From assembly GCF_014697075.1 (NCBI RefSeq), contig NZ_JACJRE010000010.1, forward strand, positions 62,001-126,000: a stretch of 64,000 nucleotides of DNA, given 5' to 3'. A model generated the notes under the pieces. It searched no databases. It saw only the letters and a list, made by a program, of their open reading frames with translations, and was not told the origin of the DNA. Made by a program: the position numbers and the translations under genes. Positions 27,656-38,689 of the stretch are shown here, one piece after another (position 1 is the first letter of the stretch; each line of letters begins with the position of its first letter). The DNA is from Tolypothrix sp. FACHB-123. GTDB lineage: Bacteria > Cyanobacteriota > Cyanobacteriia > Cyanobacteriales > Nostocaceae.

Positions 27656-29989
27656 ATGATATCTGGAACTTACGAACTACTTTTAGTAGTACTATCATTT
27701 GTCATCGCTACAATTGCCTCCTATACGGCTCTAGAATTAGCAGGTAGAGTTACACCCGATTTACCACTCAAAGCAAGATTGAGTTGGATTGTTGCAGGCG
27801 CTATAGCAATGGGAACGGGTATTTGGGCAATGCATTTCATTGCTATGTTAGCTTTTAATCTACCAATTTCAGTCACATACGATCTGAAAATTACCCTACT
27901 TTCTTGGGGCGATGCAATTGTTGCTTCTGGGCTAGCATTACTATTATTTAGTCGTGCAAAACTGAGTATACAAATGCTGTTTGGCGGTAGTGTGGTGATG
28001 GGATTAGCGATCGCTTCCATGCACTACTTAGGAATGGCAGGGATGGAAATGTCCCAAGCCACGATCCATTACAATCAATGGCTGGTGGCTTTATCAGTGG
28101 TAATTGCTATTTTGGCATCAAGTGCGGCTTTGTGGCTAGCTTTCTACTTCCGGAATCTGCAAAAATCAAGTTTTGATTGGCTGAAATTGAGTAGTGCTTT
28201 AGTGATGGGAATTGCTATTAGTAGTATGCACTACACTGGAATGTGGGCAACCAGCTTTATTAAGCTACCGGAATCTGTATTTAATCTCAATGAGCGATCG
28301 TCTAATTCATGGCTAGCGATTCAAATTGGTATTGCTAGTTTTTTGATTTTAGTTGCTACTTTGATTATTTCCTTACTCGATCGTCGCTACACAGAACAGT
28401 TAATTTGGCAAACAGCTTTAAAAGAAAGTGCCGATAGAGAAAAAGCCCTCAGTATGGCAATTCAAAGAATGCGGCAAACATTAGATATCGAAACTATATT
28501 TGCGGCGACAACTTCTGAATTACGCCAAGTGATTGGGTGCGATCGCGTTGTTGTTTATCGCTTCAATCTTGACTGGAGTGGAGAGTTTGTTGCTGAGTCT
28601 GTTGCAGATGGATGGATTGCTTTACGTCAAGAACAAACGCAAAATCCGCAAATTCAAGAAAATATTATTACAGATAATAAATGTATTTTTAATAATAGTT
28701 TGCAATCAGATAATTTAAATACTACTAATTTCTCGGTTCAAGATACATACTTACAAGCAACACAAGGTGGGATTTACAGCCAAGGGGTAACTTACCGAGT
28801 TGTAGAAGATATTTATCACGCTAATTTTAATAATTGTTATATCTCTCTATTAGAGAAGCTGCAAGCAAAATCTTACGTAATAGTACCAATTTATGCTAAT
28901 AGCAAACTTTGGGGATTGTTGGCAGTTTATCAAAATTCTGCACCTCGTCAATGGCAAGAAACAGAAATAAATATAATTGTCCAAATTAGCAGTCAGTTAG
29001 GCATTGCTCTAGAGCATGTTGATTTACTAGAAAAAACACGACAACAATCTATACTATTAGAACAAGAAATTCAAGAACGTTTACATACAGAAGCAAAGTT
29101 ATTTTTCCAAAAACAGCAATTAGAGGAAACTTTAAGCGAACTGAAGCAGGTACAATCTCAATTAATTCAAAGTGAAAAAATGGTGGCGTTAGGGCAGTTA
29201 GTAGCAGGTATTGCCCATGAAATAAATAATCCACTCAATTTTATATTTGGAAATTTAAATTATTTGCATCAGGACATAAAAAATTTACTCAAAGTTATTC
29301 AATTTTATCATCATGAATACCCTGCTCATAGCCATAAAATTACCGAAATCTTAGAGTATGCAGATTTGGATGAAATAAATCAAGATCTGCAAAAAAGTAT
29401 AGGTACTATGTACAAAGGAATTGAGCGGATTCAGAATCTTGTTATATGTCTGCGCAATTTCTCACGATTAGATGAGGCAGAATTTAAGCTAGTAGATATT
29501 CATGAAGGTATTGAAAGTACTTTGACAATTTTGCAACATCGTTTACAAGCAACATCGGAAACACCCGCTATTACAGTAGTTAAAAACTACGATGTTTTAC
29601 CTTTAATTGAGTGTTATCCTAGCCAACTCAATCAAGTATTTATGAATATATTAGTGAATGCCATAGATGCTTTAGAATCTAAAAGACAAAATCATCTTTT
29701 AATAGATAATTGTCAAATCTTGATTGATACTAAGCTCTTAAATGATTGGATAGAAATTCGGATTAGTGATAATGGATTAGGAATAGATGAAAATAATTTA
29801 GGCAAAATTTTCGATCCATTCTTTACGACAAAACCAGTAGGTAAAGGTACTGGGCTAGGTTTATCTATCAGCTACCAAATAATTACTCAACTACATAATG
29901 GAACGTTAAATTGTAATTCTATTAAAGGCGAAAAATCTGAATTTATTATTAAAATTCCCACTAAAATTCAAGATGAAATATCTGTATAG
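27656..29989 (+). CDS. MHYT-GAF hybrid membrane sensor histidine kinase
   Basis: A 777-residue kinase. The N-terminal 240 residues form a seven-helix MHYT domain with three conserved motif copies ([35 protein letters not shown]), a proposed sensor of diatomic gases through a bound metal. A phytochrome-type GAF domain follows at about 275-460 ([40 protein letters not shown]). It has the Cys-Tyr pair at the canonical chromophore position but no DXCF motif. A coiled coil leads to the kinase core ([18 protein letters not shown] box [13 protein letters not shown]1 [12 protein letters not shown]2 [13 protein letters not shown]). No partner regulator is adjacent. The gene converges with the unknown gene at 30190. 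Confidence 0.9.
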   Translation: MISGTYELLLVVLSFVIATIASYTALELAGRVTPDLPLKARLSWIVAGAIAMGTGIWAMHFIAMLAFNLPISVTYDLKITLLSWGDAIVASGLALLLFSRAKLSIQMLFGGSVVMGLAIASMHYLGMAGMEMSQATIHYNQWLVALSVVIAILASSAALWLAFYFRNLQKSSFDWLKLSSALVMGIAISSMHYTGMWATSFIKLPESVFNLNERSSNSWLAIQIGIASFLILVATLIISLLDRRYTEQLIWQTALKESADREKALSMAIQRMRQTLDIETIFAATTSELRQVIGCDRVVVYRFNLDWSGEFVAESVADGWIALRQEQTQNPQIQENIITDNKCIFNNSLQSDNLNTTNFSVQDTYLQATQGGIYSQGVTYRVVEDIYHANFNNCYISLLEKLQAKSYVIVPIYANSKLWGLLAVYQNSAPRQWQETEINIIVQISSQLGIALEHVDLLEKTRQQSILLEQEIQERLHTEAKLFFQKQQLEETLSELKQVQSQLIQSEKMVALGQLVAGIAHEINNPLNFIFGNLNYLHQDIKNLLKVIQFYHHEYPAHSHKITEILEYADLDEINQDLQKSIGTMYKGIERIQNLVICLRNFSRLDEAEFKLVDIHEGIESTLTILQHRLQATSETPAITVVKNYDVLPLIECYPSQLNQVFMNILVNAIDALESKRQNHLLIDNCQILIDTKLLNDWIEIRISDNGLGIDENNLGKIFDPFFTTKPVGKGTGLGLSISYQIITQLHNGTLNCNSIKGEKSEFIIKIPTKIQDEISV

Positions 29990-30087
29990 TTAAGTTAGTC
30001 TTAGGTTGTTTGAAAAAACTAAAAAAATATTCCATTGCTGTCTAAGCAGAGGAAGCAGAGGAGAAAAAATCTGCCGCTGTGAAAAAG

Positions 30088-30109
30088 GGATAATTTATTT
30101 TCTGGAAGT
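30088..30109. repeat. Short interspersed repeat, copy 1
   Basis: The block GGATAATTTATTTTCTGGAA (plus GT) occurs here and identically at 47888-47909, both on the plus strand and both intergenic. It is probably the end of a larger cyanobacterial interspersed element. Confidence 0.6.
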
Positions 30110-30128
30110 ACTTTATCAATCACTAAAC

Positions 30129-30161
30129 AGCTCCCCGACTTTTTAGAGAAGTCGGGGAGCT
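30129..30161. terminator. Bidirectional terminator-like hairpin
   Basis: Perfect 13-base arms AGCTCCCCGACTT and AAGTCGGGGAGCT are separated by a seven-base loop. It sits between the convergent MHYT kinase gene (ends 29989) and the leftward gene ending at 30190, the expected place for a shared terminator. T runs are short, so it may equally be a member of an interspersed palindrome family. Confidence 0.65.
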
Positions 30162-30189
30162 AAGTTTGTATTAAGCGTTGGGCAATGGC

Positions 30190-30564
30190 TTACAATCCTA
30201 CTAATTCGCGAGATTCAAAATCAGTAAGTTGTTGAGCGATCGCTAATCTTGCTTCCAACTTGGCTATACTAAACTGGTTCCGCAGATATTCCAAATGAGC
30301 GATCGCATTTGCTTTTTCTGCGGTTAATCTTAGCTGTGTATCTATCGCCTTTTGATATTCCTGATTTACCAGCAGAACTTCAAAACGACGTGCTTTACGT
30401 TGGGCATCGTTTTTTAAATCCATATCAAAGGCGGCGCTACGGTCTGCATTACCTTCAAATCGATTAATTTGCTGCTGAACAGCCATTAATTGAGAATCTA
30501 GTTCATTCACTCGATGGGCAGCTTGTACTATTGCATCTGGATAATAGCTCAGTTGCATAATCAA
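30190..30564 (-). CDS. Hypothetical coiled-coil protein
   Basis: A 124-residue, strongly helical protein with heptad spacing throughout (AAHRVNELDSQLMAVQQQIN, NQEYQKAIDTQLRLTAEKAN, AHLEYLRNQFSIAKLEARLA). No signal peptide, membrane segment or catalytic motif. Alternating acidic and basic residues suggest an oligomeric coiled coil. I do not recognise the family. The small gene at 30767-31051 lies upstream on the same strand, separated by an interspersed repeat; the two may form a unit. Confidence 0.65.
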   Translation of the reverse strand: MIMQLSYYPDAIVQAAHRVNELDSQLMAVQQQINRFEGNADRSAAFDMDLKNDAQRKARRFEVLLVNQEYQKAIDTQLRLTAEKANAIAHLEYLRNQFSIAKLEARLAIAQQLTDFESRELVGL

Positions 30565-30589
30565 ATATATTCCTTAGGAATTGGGCATA

Positions 30590-30654
30590 GGGCATGGGGG
30601 AGGCAGTGCGTTGGACGGGTTCCCCGGCTTGAAGCAACTGCCGTCATGGGGCAT
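30590..30654. repeat. 65-bp interspersed repeat, copy 1
   Basis: A 65-base block containing GGAGGCAGTGCGTTGGACGG and CCGGCTTGAAGCAACTGCCG is present here and in exact reverse complement at 44562-44626. Short terminal inverted repeats GGCAGT/ACTGCC bound its core, and both copies are flanked by GGGCATGG heptamers. The family is known to me from other Nostocales as an intergenic element; the mechanism of its spread is unknown. Confidence 0.85.
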
Positions 30655-30766
30655 GGGATATTTGTCCTCTGTCCCTTGCTATTTATTGTCATTTCCCTGC
30701 GTCTGTGCGTCCTTGTGTCTCCTTGTCGTTTATGTATGAGAAAATGTTTTTATCGGGGTTGCCTGA

Positions 30767-31051
30767 TTACGCCGCTTCCCGTAGCTGGGATGGCGGAGTC
30801 GTCTCTGGAAATGAAAGCGAAAGTTGTTCGGCTTGCGGTACAGCAGCTTGTTCTAATACTGTGACTTCGATATTGACACTCACCAAATAACTTCCTGTAT
30901 CTGCACCAACCGCATCAGCGATTAATTTGGCTATATCTGGGCGTTTTGCAGTCAGCGGATCGCGTAAAATGCACCGATCCCATTCATGCTTAGCAGTGGG
31001 GTTGAGGTTGAGAATGTAGTGCTTCATCATAGTACTAATTGTTAATTCCAT
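30767..31051 (-). CDS. Hypothetical protein (about 94 aa)
   Basis: The best start is the ATG at 31051 (MELTISTMMKHYILNL), which follows a GGAAGGA ribosome-binding sequence; the frame is open to 31087. The protein has a hydrophilic body (KHEWDRCILRDPLTAKRP, DIAKLIADAVGADTGSYLVS) and ends in a Pro/Glu-rich tail. No known domain is recognised. The downstream neighbour is the coiled-coil gene at 30190-30564. Codon use resembles the surroundings. Confidence 0.6.
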   Translation of the reverse strand: MELTISTMMKHYILNLNPTAKHEWDRCILRDPLTAKRPDIAKLIADAVGADTGSYLVSVNIEVTVLEQAAVPQAEQLSLSFPETTPPSQLREAA

Positions 31052-31269
31052 CTTCCTTCCAGAAACCTTCCACAGAGCCATTCTCAACTTAACCGGGCTT
31101 TGTGGGCGCTATACTTATTATAGTACATTTGTACCCAATTGTGTGAGAGTAGCCGCACCCTTTATAGGGTGACGGCGAAATCTCCAGATAAGCGATCGCA
31201 TTTGTGCAAGTCTTGCTCAAGTGTCATTGGCTACTTATATTACAAATGACCAATGACTAATCAATAAGA

Positions 31270-32886
31270 CTAATTCGCTTTTCCATTCTCCTGAAGTTGC
31301 TGTAATTGCACATCATTAATCCAAATGGCTTGTTGAGGAACAGGAATGATAATTCCGGCTTCATCAAAAGCGATTTTGAGACGGCGACGATATTCCCGTG
31401 CTACATCCCATTGCTTGAGAGGCTGGGTTTTAATCCATACGCGAATAATTAAACCGCGATCGCCAAAATTATCCACCCCCAAAACTTTTGGTGTCTCGAC
31501 AATTTGATGTTGCCATAATGGATCTTGATCCATATCTAAAGCCACAGTGCTAATTAGCTTTAAAACCTCATCAACATCAGCTTGGTAATCTACAGGAATA
31601 GTTAAATCTGCCCTTGACCAACGGCTAGAAAGATTGGCGACGATTTTAATTTCACTATTGGGAATGGTGATTAATCTTCCTTCCGAATCCCGGACTTGAG
31701 TCATCCGCAAATTGAGATTTTCAACTAAGCCGCCGACTGTACCAACGTTAATTACATCGCCTAAGGCATATTGGTCTTCAAGGATAATCAAAAAGCCATT
31801 AATCGCATCTTTAATTAGGTTTTGCGAAGCTAGGGAGACAGCAACACCCACTAAACTCGCACCTGCTAATAAGGGAACCACATCTATTCCCAAGGCGACT
31901 AAGGCGAGGAAAAAACCAACTATCACACAGGTAATAGTGGCAATACTTTTAGTTACACCCGAGAAAGTAGAAACACGTAATTGTAAGCGTTCAGAGGTAT
32001 CTGAATTAAATAAAGCACCGCTGTTGATGAGAGTTGAGGTAAAGCGGTCAATTAGCGCATAGCTAAAACGAATCACTACATAAGTTCCCAGAGCGACAAT
32101 CCCCAATCTCAGGGGAATTTGCGCAGCTGAGAGAATTCCTAGCTGAAGAATTCTGGTGTAGGGAAATAGACCCAAAATTGTGAAAGTACCACCACCCCAA
32201 ATCCCCGCTTGGGCGAGCTGAAACAGACGTTTTTTAACTTCGTCTAAATGCCGATATTGTTGTTGATTTAGTTGCGTGGTAATTTGTTGCGTTTCACGAG
32301 AAGCCGGTAGGCTCAAATGTATGGCATTTTTTTGCGAACGACGCTGCCAACGATATACACCCCAACTAGCAGCAATCATTGCTAAGGCGATCGCCGCTGC
32401 TATTTTAGCTTGGTCGATGATAAATTGCGTGTTCCGCTCTTGCTTGGCTCGCTGTAAAGCCTCTTGCAATGTATCCGCGATTTGATTGGCGCTCAGAGTT
32501 GCATCTTCCTCTCGCAGTTTGGCGTCCTCGGAAGTGACGGTCATTAGGTATTGACCATTGATGGTAATTACAGGCACATTGTTGGTATTTTCTACCTGGA
32601 CATTAATTGTCTGTGCCGAGGAACGCAAGTAATTTTGGCTAATTTCATTCAAGTTTTGTTGAATATTTTGCGATCGCTCTGGAAAATTAGCTCTAGTTGC
32701 GGCTATCTGGAATAACCTGCGACCGTCTAAATAAATCCAATCACTAACAATTTGTTTGTCGGAATCTTGACTTACACTACTAGGAGTTGGCAAGTTAGGT
32801 AAAAAGGGAATTTGGGCTGTAGCTTTGGGGACTGAGACAACAGCGATCGCCATTGAACTCATCAGCGCCAAAAATTTCAAGCGCAC
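31270..32886 (-). CDS. MscS-family mechanosensitive ion channel
   Basis: A 538-residue membrane protein. A cleavable signal peptide (MRLKFLALMSSMAIAVVSVP to about residue 24) precedes a periplasmic domain of about 120 residues. Five membrane helices follow, including a pore-lining one (LLAGASLVGVAVSLASQNLI), then the MscS beta domain (EDQYALGDVINVGTVGGLVE, RLITIPNSEIKIVANLSSRW) and a C-terminal alpha/beta vestibule. The large periplasmic N-terminus resembles MscK/YbdG-like members. Such channels release osmolytes on hypo-osmotic shock. It is monocistronic, with its start about 490 bases from ahcY on the opposite strand. Confidence 0.9.
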   Translation of the reverse strand: MRLKFLALMSSMAIAVVSVPKATAQIPFLPNLPTPSSVSQDSDKQIVSDWIYLDGRRLFQIAATRANFPERSQNIQQNLNEISQNYLRSSAQTINVQVENTNNVPVITINGQYLMTVTSEDAKLREEDATLSANQIADTLQEALQRAKQERNTQFIIDQAKIAAAIALAMIAASWGVYRWQRRSQKNAIHLSLPASRETQQITTQLNQQQYRHLDEVKKRLFQLAQAGIWGGGTFTILGLFPYTRILQLGILSAAQIPLRLGIVALGTYVVIRFSYALIDRFTSTLINSGALFNSDTSERLQLRVSTFSGVTKSIATITCVIVGFFLALVALGIDVVPLLAGASLVGVAVSLASQNLIKDAINGFLIILEDQYALGDVINVGTVGGLVENLNLRMTQVRDSEGRLITIPNSEIKIVANLSSRWSRADLTIPVDYQADVDEVLKLISTVALDMDQDPLWQHQIVETPKVLGVDNFGDRGLIIRVWIKTQPLKQWDVAREYRRRLKIAFDEAGIIIPVPQQAIWINDVQLQQLQENGKAN

Positions 32887-33269
32887 TCCAAAACCTCCTT
32901 GCTAAACATCTTCTATGGAATACCCGCCCAGCTATCCTCCACAATAATTTTAAGTAAATGTACCTATCTAAAGTTGAATTTGTCTTTTTTTCTGAGATAT
33001 TTAAGAATTTGTGGAAATATCTCTTTAGGCAGATGACATCATACTTTGTTTACCGTGGGTAATAACTACAGGAATTTTGGATATTACTCCGATCCAGGAT
33101 AAAGGAAAAATTAAAAAAGTATAAATTAAATATCCAGTACATATACTTGTAACTGGCAATAGTTTCCTAATTCAAAAATTCATATTTAGTAGTTGATAAA
33201 TTCATCTTGCTACATCTGTTTTCAGTTGACAGAAACCCAATCAAACGTCAAGCTAGTTCAGAGAACCCT
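32887..33269. other. Intergenic region between divergent mscS-like gene and ahcY
   Basis: An AT-rich stretch that should contain both divergent promoters. No gene is visible. Its right end passes into the structured leader described at 33270-33352. Confidence 0.4.
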
Positions 33270-33352
33270 CGACTAGTGTTTGGTGATGACAACCAAAAAT
33301 TGCGAGTCGTGGAATAATCTATTAGAGTACGTAAAGGTTACGTACCTTTTTT
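33270..33352 (+). promoter_or_regulatory. Structured 5' leader of ahcY with terminator-like hairpin (candidate attenuator or riboswitch)
   Basis: A five-base stem CGACT (33270-33274)/AGTCG (33305-33309) encloses a hairpin TTTGGT (33279-33284)/ACCAAA (33292-33297). Eighteen bases later a perfect eight-base hairpin GTACGTAA/TTACGTAC (33327-33345) is followed by CTTTTTT, the form of an intrinsic terminator, 22 bases before the ahcY ATG. The arrangement of a folded domain followed by a terminator directly before a coding start is what transcription-attenuating riboswitches look like. SAH- and SAM-responsive riboswitches control ahcY in other bacteria, but this leader does not obviously match a known consensus. 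Confidence 0.4.
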
Positions 33353-33362
33353 GACTTTTTAG

Positions 33363-34652
<1,290 letters not shown>

Positions 34653-34697
34653 GCTTACCCTAATAATTTAGGGTGGCAAATATAACTTAATTTTTGG

Positions 34698-34729
34698 ATG
34701 GGATGGGCAAGTTGCCTATCCCATTTTTA
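34698..34729 (+). terminator. Rho-independent terminator of ahcY
   Basis: ATGGGATGGGCAA and TTGCCTATCCCAT pair along 13 positions with one G-U, followed by TTTTTA, 46 bases after the ahcY stop. It also faces the end of the leftward gene at 34765. Confidence 0.85.
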
Positions 34730-34764
34730 TGTGTTTAAGTACTATTCAATACAATCTCTAACTT

Positions 34765-35685
34765 TTAGGGATCGCTTTTATCATCTTTAGTAACTTCCGA
34801 ATCTTCCTTAGAAGCAGGCAGAGCTTTTGGCTCCCTACCTGCAATCATCTTTTGTTGCTGCTTGTTAAATATGTATGAAGTCTTTTCAAAAGCTTCTTGA
34901 ATAGTAGAGGTTTCACAAATTATTTGCTCAACCTTCTGCTGACCTGCGGCTAGCTCTTCAAATTTAGGAACCCAAAAATCATGTATATCAGGAACAGCAC
35001 CAATGATGTCGTAAGGGCTAGGCGCAATGTATATAAGCAGGCTAAGACCCCATGCTTTGACACGTTTATACAAGGGATTATTCTTGTCATTATCCTTAAG
35101 GCTATGCTCTGCCATCACTAAATCACTCACCAATGATTTAGTAGCTTTTTCTAGCCCTTCAGTTCCGTCTATATAATATCTGCGTATTGCTTTTAGTATA
35201 TCTTCAATCCGTTCTATCAAAAATCTCTTTAGCTCTTTAGATAAATCAGATTCAAAAATTCTCTCCAAAAGACTGCTAAACTCACTTTTGAGTTTATCTA
35301 GAAAGTCCTGCTCTAGAAATATCGCAGGATTCTGAAAATTAAAAAAATACGCTAGTGCATCTAGTGTATTGAGAACACCTTTACCCTCAATATAAGTTGC
35401 AAAAGTATCCCATTTAGTATTCCACAAATGATGAACAACAAAACAGTGATGCAGTTCCTCTATCGTTTGTAGATATCTATTTATGTTTGCGTTATTTCTT
35501 ATGCTTCTTGCTTCCTCCTCAGCCTTATTTAAAAGCTCATAGAAATCCACAATATTTTGGGGCTGATTACTTAGCTTCATTACCTTTAATAAGATAGGCC
35601 CAGATGGTTGATTTCTATCTCCATTGCTAACTGCTTCAGTAAGCATTTCTTCCAGTCTTCGTAGAGCATTAGATTGCTGTATCAT
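34765..35685 (-). CDS. Hypothetical helical protein (306 aa)
   Basis: The protein is almost entirely helical with charged residues (FYELLNKAEEEARSIRNNAN, KLKSEFSSLLERIFESDLSK, LKRFLIERIEDILKAIRRYY). One hydrophobic stretch (AWGLSLLIYIAPSPYDIIGA, about 210-235) is too short and polar-flanked to be a sure membrane helix. The C-terminal 30 residues are a charged, disordered tail. No nuclease, kinase or HTH motif is visible and I do not recognise a family. It stands alone, and its composition is more Asn/Lys-rich than its neighbours, which could reflect recent acquisition. Confidence 0.7.
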   Translation of the reverse strand: MIQQSNALRRLEEMLTEAVSNGDRNQPSGPILLKVMKLSNQPQNIVDFYELLNKAEEEARSIRNNANINRYLQTIEELHHCFVVHHLWNTKWDTFATYIEGKGVLNTLDALAYFFNFQNPAIFLEQDFLDKLKSEFSSLLERIFESDLSKELKRFLIERIEDILKAIRRYYIDGTEGLEKATKSLVSDLVMAEHSLKDNDKNNPLYKRVKAWGLSLLIYIAPSPYDIIGAVPDIHDFWVPKFEELAAGQQKVEQIICETSTIQEAFEKTSYIFNKQQQKMIAGREPKALPASKEDSEVTKDDKSDP

Positions 35686-35965
35686 TCAACTCAAGTATAT
35701 ATATGGAAAATCTGTGAATTCAGTTATATTATAGACATTCGACATTAAGTAGTAGAGTAAGTGGTGCTCATGGCAGACCAATAACTTGCTGGGAGTGGAT
35801 TGACGCGAGATTTTAGTCTGGATACAAAGGTTACTTGCAGCCGCTCAACCACACCGTTAAACCGATTTATCTAAAACAATATGAGATTTCAAGACTGGTT
35901 TTCGTGTGAAATCATCCACAGATTATACTGAGGCTGTTCAATATTAAACATTAAGCGCGATCGCA

Positions 35966-36640
35966 CTATTCCCGCAGTGCATAACCAACACCACGCACTG
36001 TATGAACTAAGCGTTTCTCGTTATTTTCTTCTAATTTCAAACGCAGGTAACGAATGTAAACTTCAATAATATTAGAATCTCCCATGAAGTCGTAACCCCA
36101 AACTTTTTCTAAAATCTGATCTCTAGTAAAAACTTGACGGGGATGACTTAGCAGGTACTCTAATAAATCAAATTCTTTTGCTGTTAATTCAATTGCGCGT
36201 TTACCTCGAAATACTTGACGAGTGCGACGATTTAAACTCAAGTCTTCAAATAGTAAAATATCTTCATCTGTTTCTTGAGTGCGTCGGAGATGGGCGCGGA
36301 TTCTGGCTAAAAGTTCCTCAATGCTAAAGGGTTTGACTACGTAATCATCTGCACCTGCATCTAATCCAGCCACGCGATCGCTTACTTCATCTTTTGCAGT
36401 TAATAATATCACGGGGATAGAGTTACCCGTTGCCCGCAGTCGGCGACAAATTTCCACACCCGAAAGTCCTGGTAGCATCCAATCAAGCACCGCTAAATCT
36501 GGCGATTTGTCTCGTGCTAAGGTTAAACCCTCAATTCCATCATGGGCTACACTCACCTGATAGCCTTCGCTACTTAATTCCAATTCTACAAATCGCGCTA
36601 GTTTGACTTCATCTTCTACTACAAGGATATGTGCTGTCAT
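35966..36640 (-). CDS. OmpR-family response regulator
   Basis: A 224-residue regulator. The receiver domain has the acidic pocket ED at 9-10, the phosphoacceptor Asp53 (LAVLDWMLPG), Thr in ILLTAKDEV and Lys in DYVVKPF. The C-terminal winged helix (about 130-222) shows the family motifs IELTAKEFDLLEYLLSHPRQ, VFTRDQILEKVWGYDF, IIEVYIRYLRLKLE and VHTVRGVGYALRE. No histidine kinase is adjacent, so it is an orphan; similar cyanobacterial regulators respond to light, redox or metal stress, but I cannot decide which one this is. Confidence 0.92.
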   Translation of the reverse strand: MTAHILVVEDEVKLARFVELELSSEGYQVSVAHDGIEGLTLARDKSPDLAVLDWMLPGLSGVEICRRLRATGNSIPVILLTAKDEVSDRVAGLDAGADDYVVKPFSIEELLARIRAHLRRTQETDEDILLFEDLSLNRRTRQVFRGKRAIELTAKEFDLLEYLLSHPRQVFTRDQILEKVWGYDFMGDSNIIEVYIRYLRLKLEENNEKRLVHTVRGVGYALRE

Positions 36641-36970
36641 CTTTTTTACCTCTAGTAGCTAATCTAATCATCAAAATAACTTTACTGTAATCGTTAGATG
36701 TTCCAAAAAAATGAGTTTTTCCTGAAAATAGTAATAAATTTTGCTCAGAAAATTGTTTTTTCTGAGGCTACAAGAGGTTTTTATTAAGCTGATCCCACCC
36801 TCTGGGGATGGGATTTTAGGTTGACGGTTAACGGTTGACTGTTAACAGTTAACCGTCATCAATCATCAGTCAACGGTGTCGAGGTGTCGAGGTGTCTTTT
36901 ATCCCATCCCTAGAAAGAAGGGTTCCTGACACCTTATTTATTAGTTGATTTTGCCATTTTTCCCAATTTT
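36641..36970. other. Intergenic region with STRR and tandem GGTGTCGA
   Basis: A 330-base spacer between the DUF3352 gene end and the response-regulator start. It contains a block of GGTTAAC/GTTAACAG/GTTAACCG repeats (36822-36870), a tandem TCGAGGTGTCGAGGTGTC (about 36877-36897), and a TCCCACCC/GGGATGGGA hairpin near 36785-36812 that may end the DUF3352 transcript or precede the regulator promoter. No gene is visible. Confidence 0.5.
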
Positions 36971-38671
36971 CTATTTTGTCGTTTTTGGTTTGAGTGCTAA
37001 TAACATTTCTACTTGACTGACAGATTTATCAGGACTGGTAGCAGTTACACCCAAACCGCGAATGGAATTTAAAATTGCGTTTGCTTCTGGTGGTACGGGT
37101 TGAAATGCTGCAAAACGGTTAAATATGGTCATGGTTTTGTCCATATCTAAGTAGAAGTATCCACCATTGGGTTTTTGTAAGGAACTAGTGACGGCTTTGA
37201 AGGTGTCGCTATTTTCTAAAGTTTGGCTCTTATTACCAGCGATCGCATCAGCGATGGGACTACCAAGGGCTACAAATACTGTATCTTGATCTAACCATCC
37301 ATGTGCTAGTAAAGCACCTTGGGGGGTTTGCCATTCGGTGACTTTTTTACCGCCGATATCTTTTTGCGCAACTGTCAGGGTTTGTTTTTTGATGAGTTCG
37401 TCGAGTTTGCTGAGGGTGCTTTCTGCTGTTTTGCGATCGCTTGTGTCAAATAATAACGCACCGCCAAAACCCACGCTGGCTAATATCCCTTGATTTGAGG
37501 GAATCGCACCAACCGCAAATTCTCCATCCATCCAGCCAAGAACTTCTTTATCTAAATCCAAATCGACGGTTGATTTGAGTTGTTGGCGAACTTGGGCGAC
37601 TGCTTGGTTAAATTCGGGATAATCTTTTGACTGGTCGAGTACGGTTGTCCAAGCGCGGCTGATACCTTGTCCGCTAACTAAAGCTAAGGTATCGGCGGGA
37701 AATTGTCCGACTATCTTGGCTGGCGTATTTTGATACTGGAATTTGTTCAGTTGCGGATCTAAATTGGCGATCGCTTTTACGCGCAAACCTGCATCATCTA
37801 CACCCACACCCGCCACCATCGATTTTACTTGCTCCAATTGCTTCAGGGTTTGGGGTGGTAACTGGGTTCCTTGGGGATTCGCCGCCGCTAACTGTTTTAC
37901 CATACCCACATAGTCTGGAATATAAATTTGGGCTAGGGTATTTTTAACATCTATTCCTTTGCTGAGAATGCTATTTGCACCTTCTTTACTCGCAAAAGAA
38001 GCTTGGCCTTTATAGGTGTCTATTGCCTGTTCTATAGCTTGTTTTTCTGGAGCTAATACTATTTGGCTATTATTTAAAACTGCGCTATATGTAGGTTTAG
38101 CATTTTCTGATTCTGAGGTTTCTGTAATCTTTTCGCCTTTGTAATCAGTTTCTTGGATTTTAATTCCTTTTTGCGCCTTTAATTTGTTACTAAAATTTAA
38201 AGCTGCAATTTTATCTTTAATACCGACGACAAAGAGAACTTTTGGTTCTGATTGTAACTTGCTTGTTGGCGTCGGTGCCCCATTTGGGGGTGTAAATTGT
38301 GCTGGTTTAACTGGATTTGGTGGTAACATCGCCACCATCACCCCACCAACCCAAGGTTTTATATCTTTTTCATAAGAAATATTACTATCTTTAAAAACAT
38401 CTTTATTAAAAGACTCTAAACCTTTGTTAAGTAGCTGTTGGGCTTCGGGAGTGCCAAACTGCTGCAACTTCGCCCAAGCTTGGGGATCGGTGGTAATGTA
38501 AGTAGCCATGATAGCGGAAGAAGGTACTACTTTAGCGCTACCTAAAGCGCCGGCACCATCGCCAACGGGGCCACCTTTAAGAAACATATAGGCAGCTATA
38601 CCACCTGTGACGACTACAGCCGCACCAATAGCAGGAATTAAAATCTTTGATTTACTTGCTGGCATTGTCAT
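36971..38671 (-). CDS. DUF3352 family protein, membrane-anchored
   Basis: A protein of about 566 residues. The ATG at 38671 (MTMPASKSK) follows GAGAGG; a second ATG six bases on is equally possible, and an upstream TTG is less likely. One N-terminal membrane helix (ILIPAIGAAVVVTGGIAAYM) anchors a large extracytoplasmic domain with repeated beta segments (WVGGVMVAMLPPNPV, KVLFVVGIKDKIAALNFSNK, QIVLAPEKQAIEQAIDTYKG, ALLAHGWLDQDTVFVALGSP). DUF3352 proteins are widespread in cyanobacteria and their function is unknown. The full domain is present without interruption. Monocistronic. Confidence 0.88.
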   Translation of the reverse strand: MTMPASKSKILIPAIGAAVVVTGGIAAYMFLKGGPVGDGAGALGSAKVVPSSAIMATYITTDPQAWAKLQQFGTPEAQQLLNKGLESFNKDVFKDSNISYEKDIKPWVGGVMVAMLPPNPVKPAQFTPPNGAPTPTSKLQSEPKVLFVVGIKDKIAALNFSNKLKAQKGIKIQETDYKGEKITETSESENAKPTYSAVLNNSQIVLAPEKQAIEQAIDTYKGQASFASKEGANSILSKGIDVKNTLAQIYIPDYVGMVKQLAAANPQGTQLPPQTLKQLEQVKSMVAGVGVDDAGLRVKAIANLDPQLNKFQYQNTPAKIVGQFPADTLALVSGQGISRAWTTVLDQSKDYPEFNQAVAQVRQQLKSTVDLDLDKEVLGWMDGEFAVGAIPSNQGILASVGFGGALLFDTSDRKTAESTLSKLDELIKKQTLTVAQKDIGGKKVTEWQTPQGALLAHGWLDQDTVFVALGSPIADAIAGNKSQTLENSDTFKAVTSSLQKPNGGYFYLDMDKTMTIFNRFAAFQPVPPEANAILNSIRGLGVTATSPDKSVSQVEMLLALKPKTTK

Positions 38672-38689
38672 TATCCTCTCTTTTTTCAA

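Noticed and set aside
33270-33352. Assigning the ahcY leader to the known SAH riboswitch
   Set aside because: The stems and sequences do not obviously match the known consensus, so it is left as an unassigned candidate structure.
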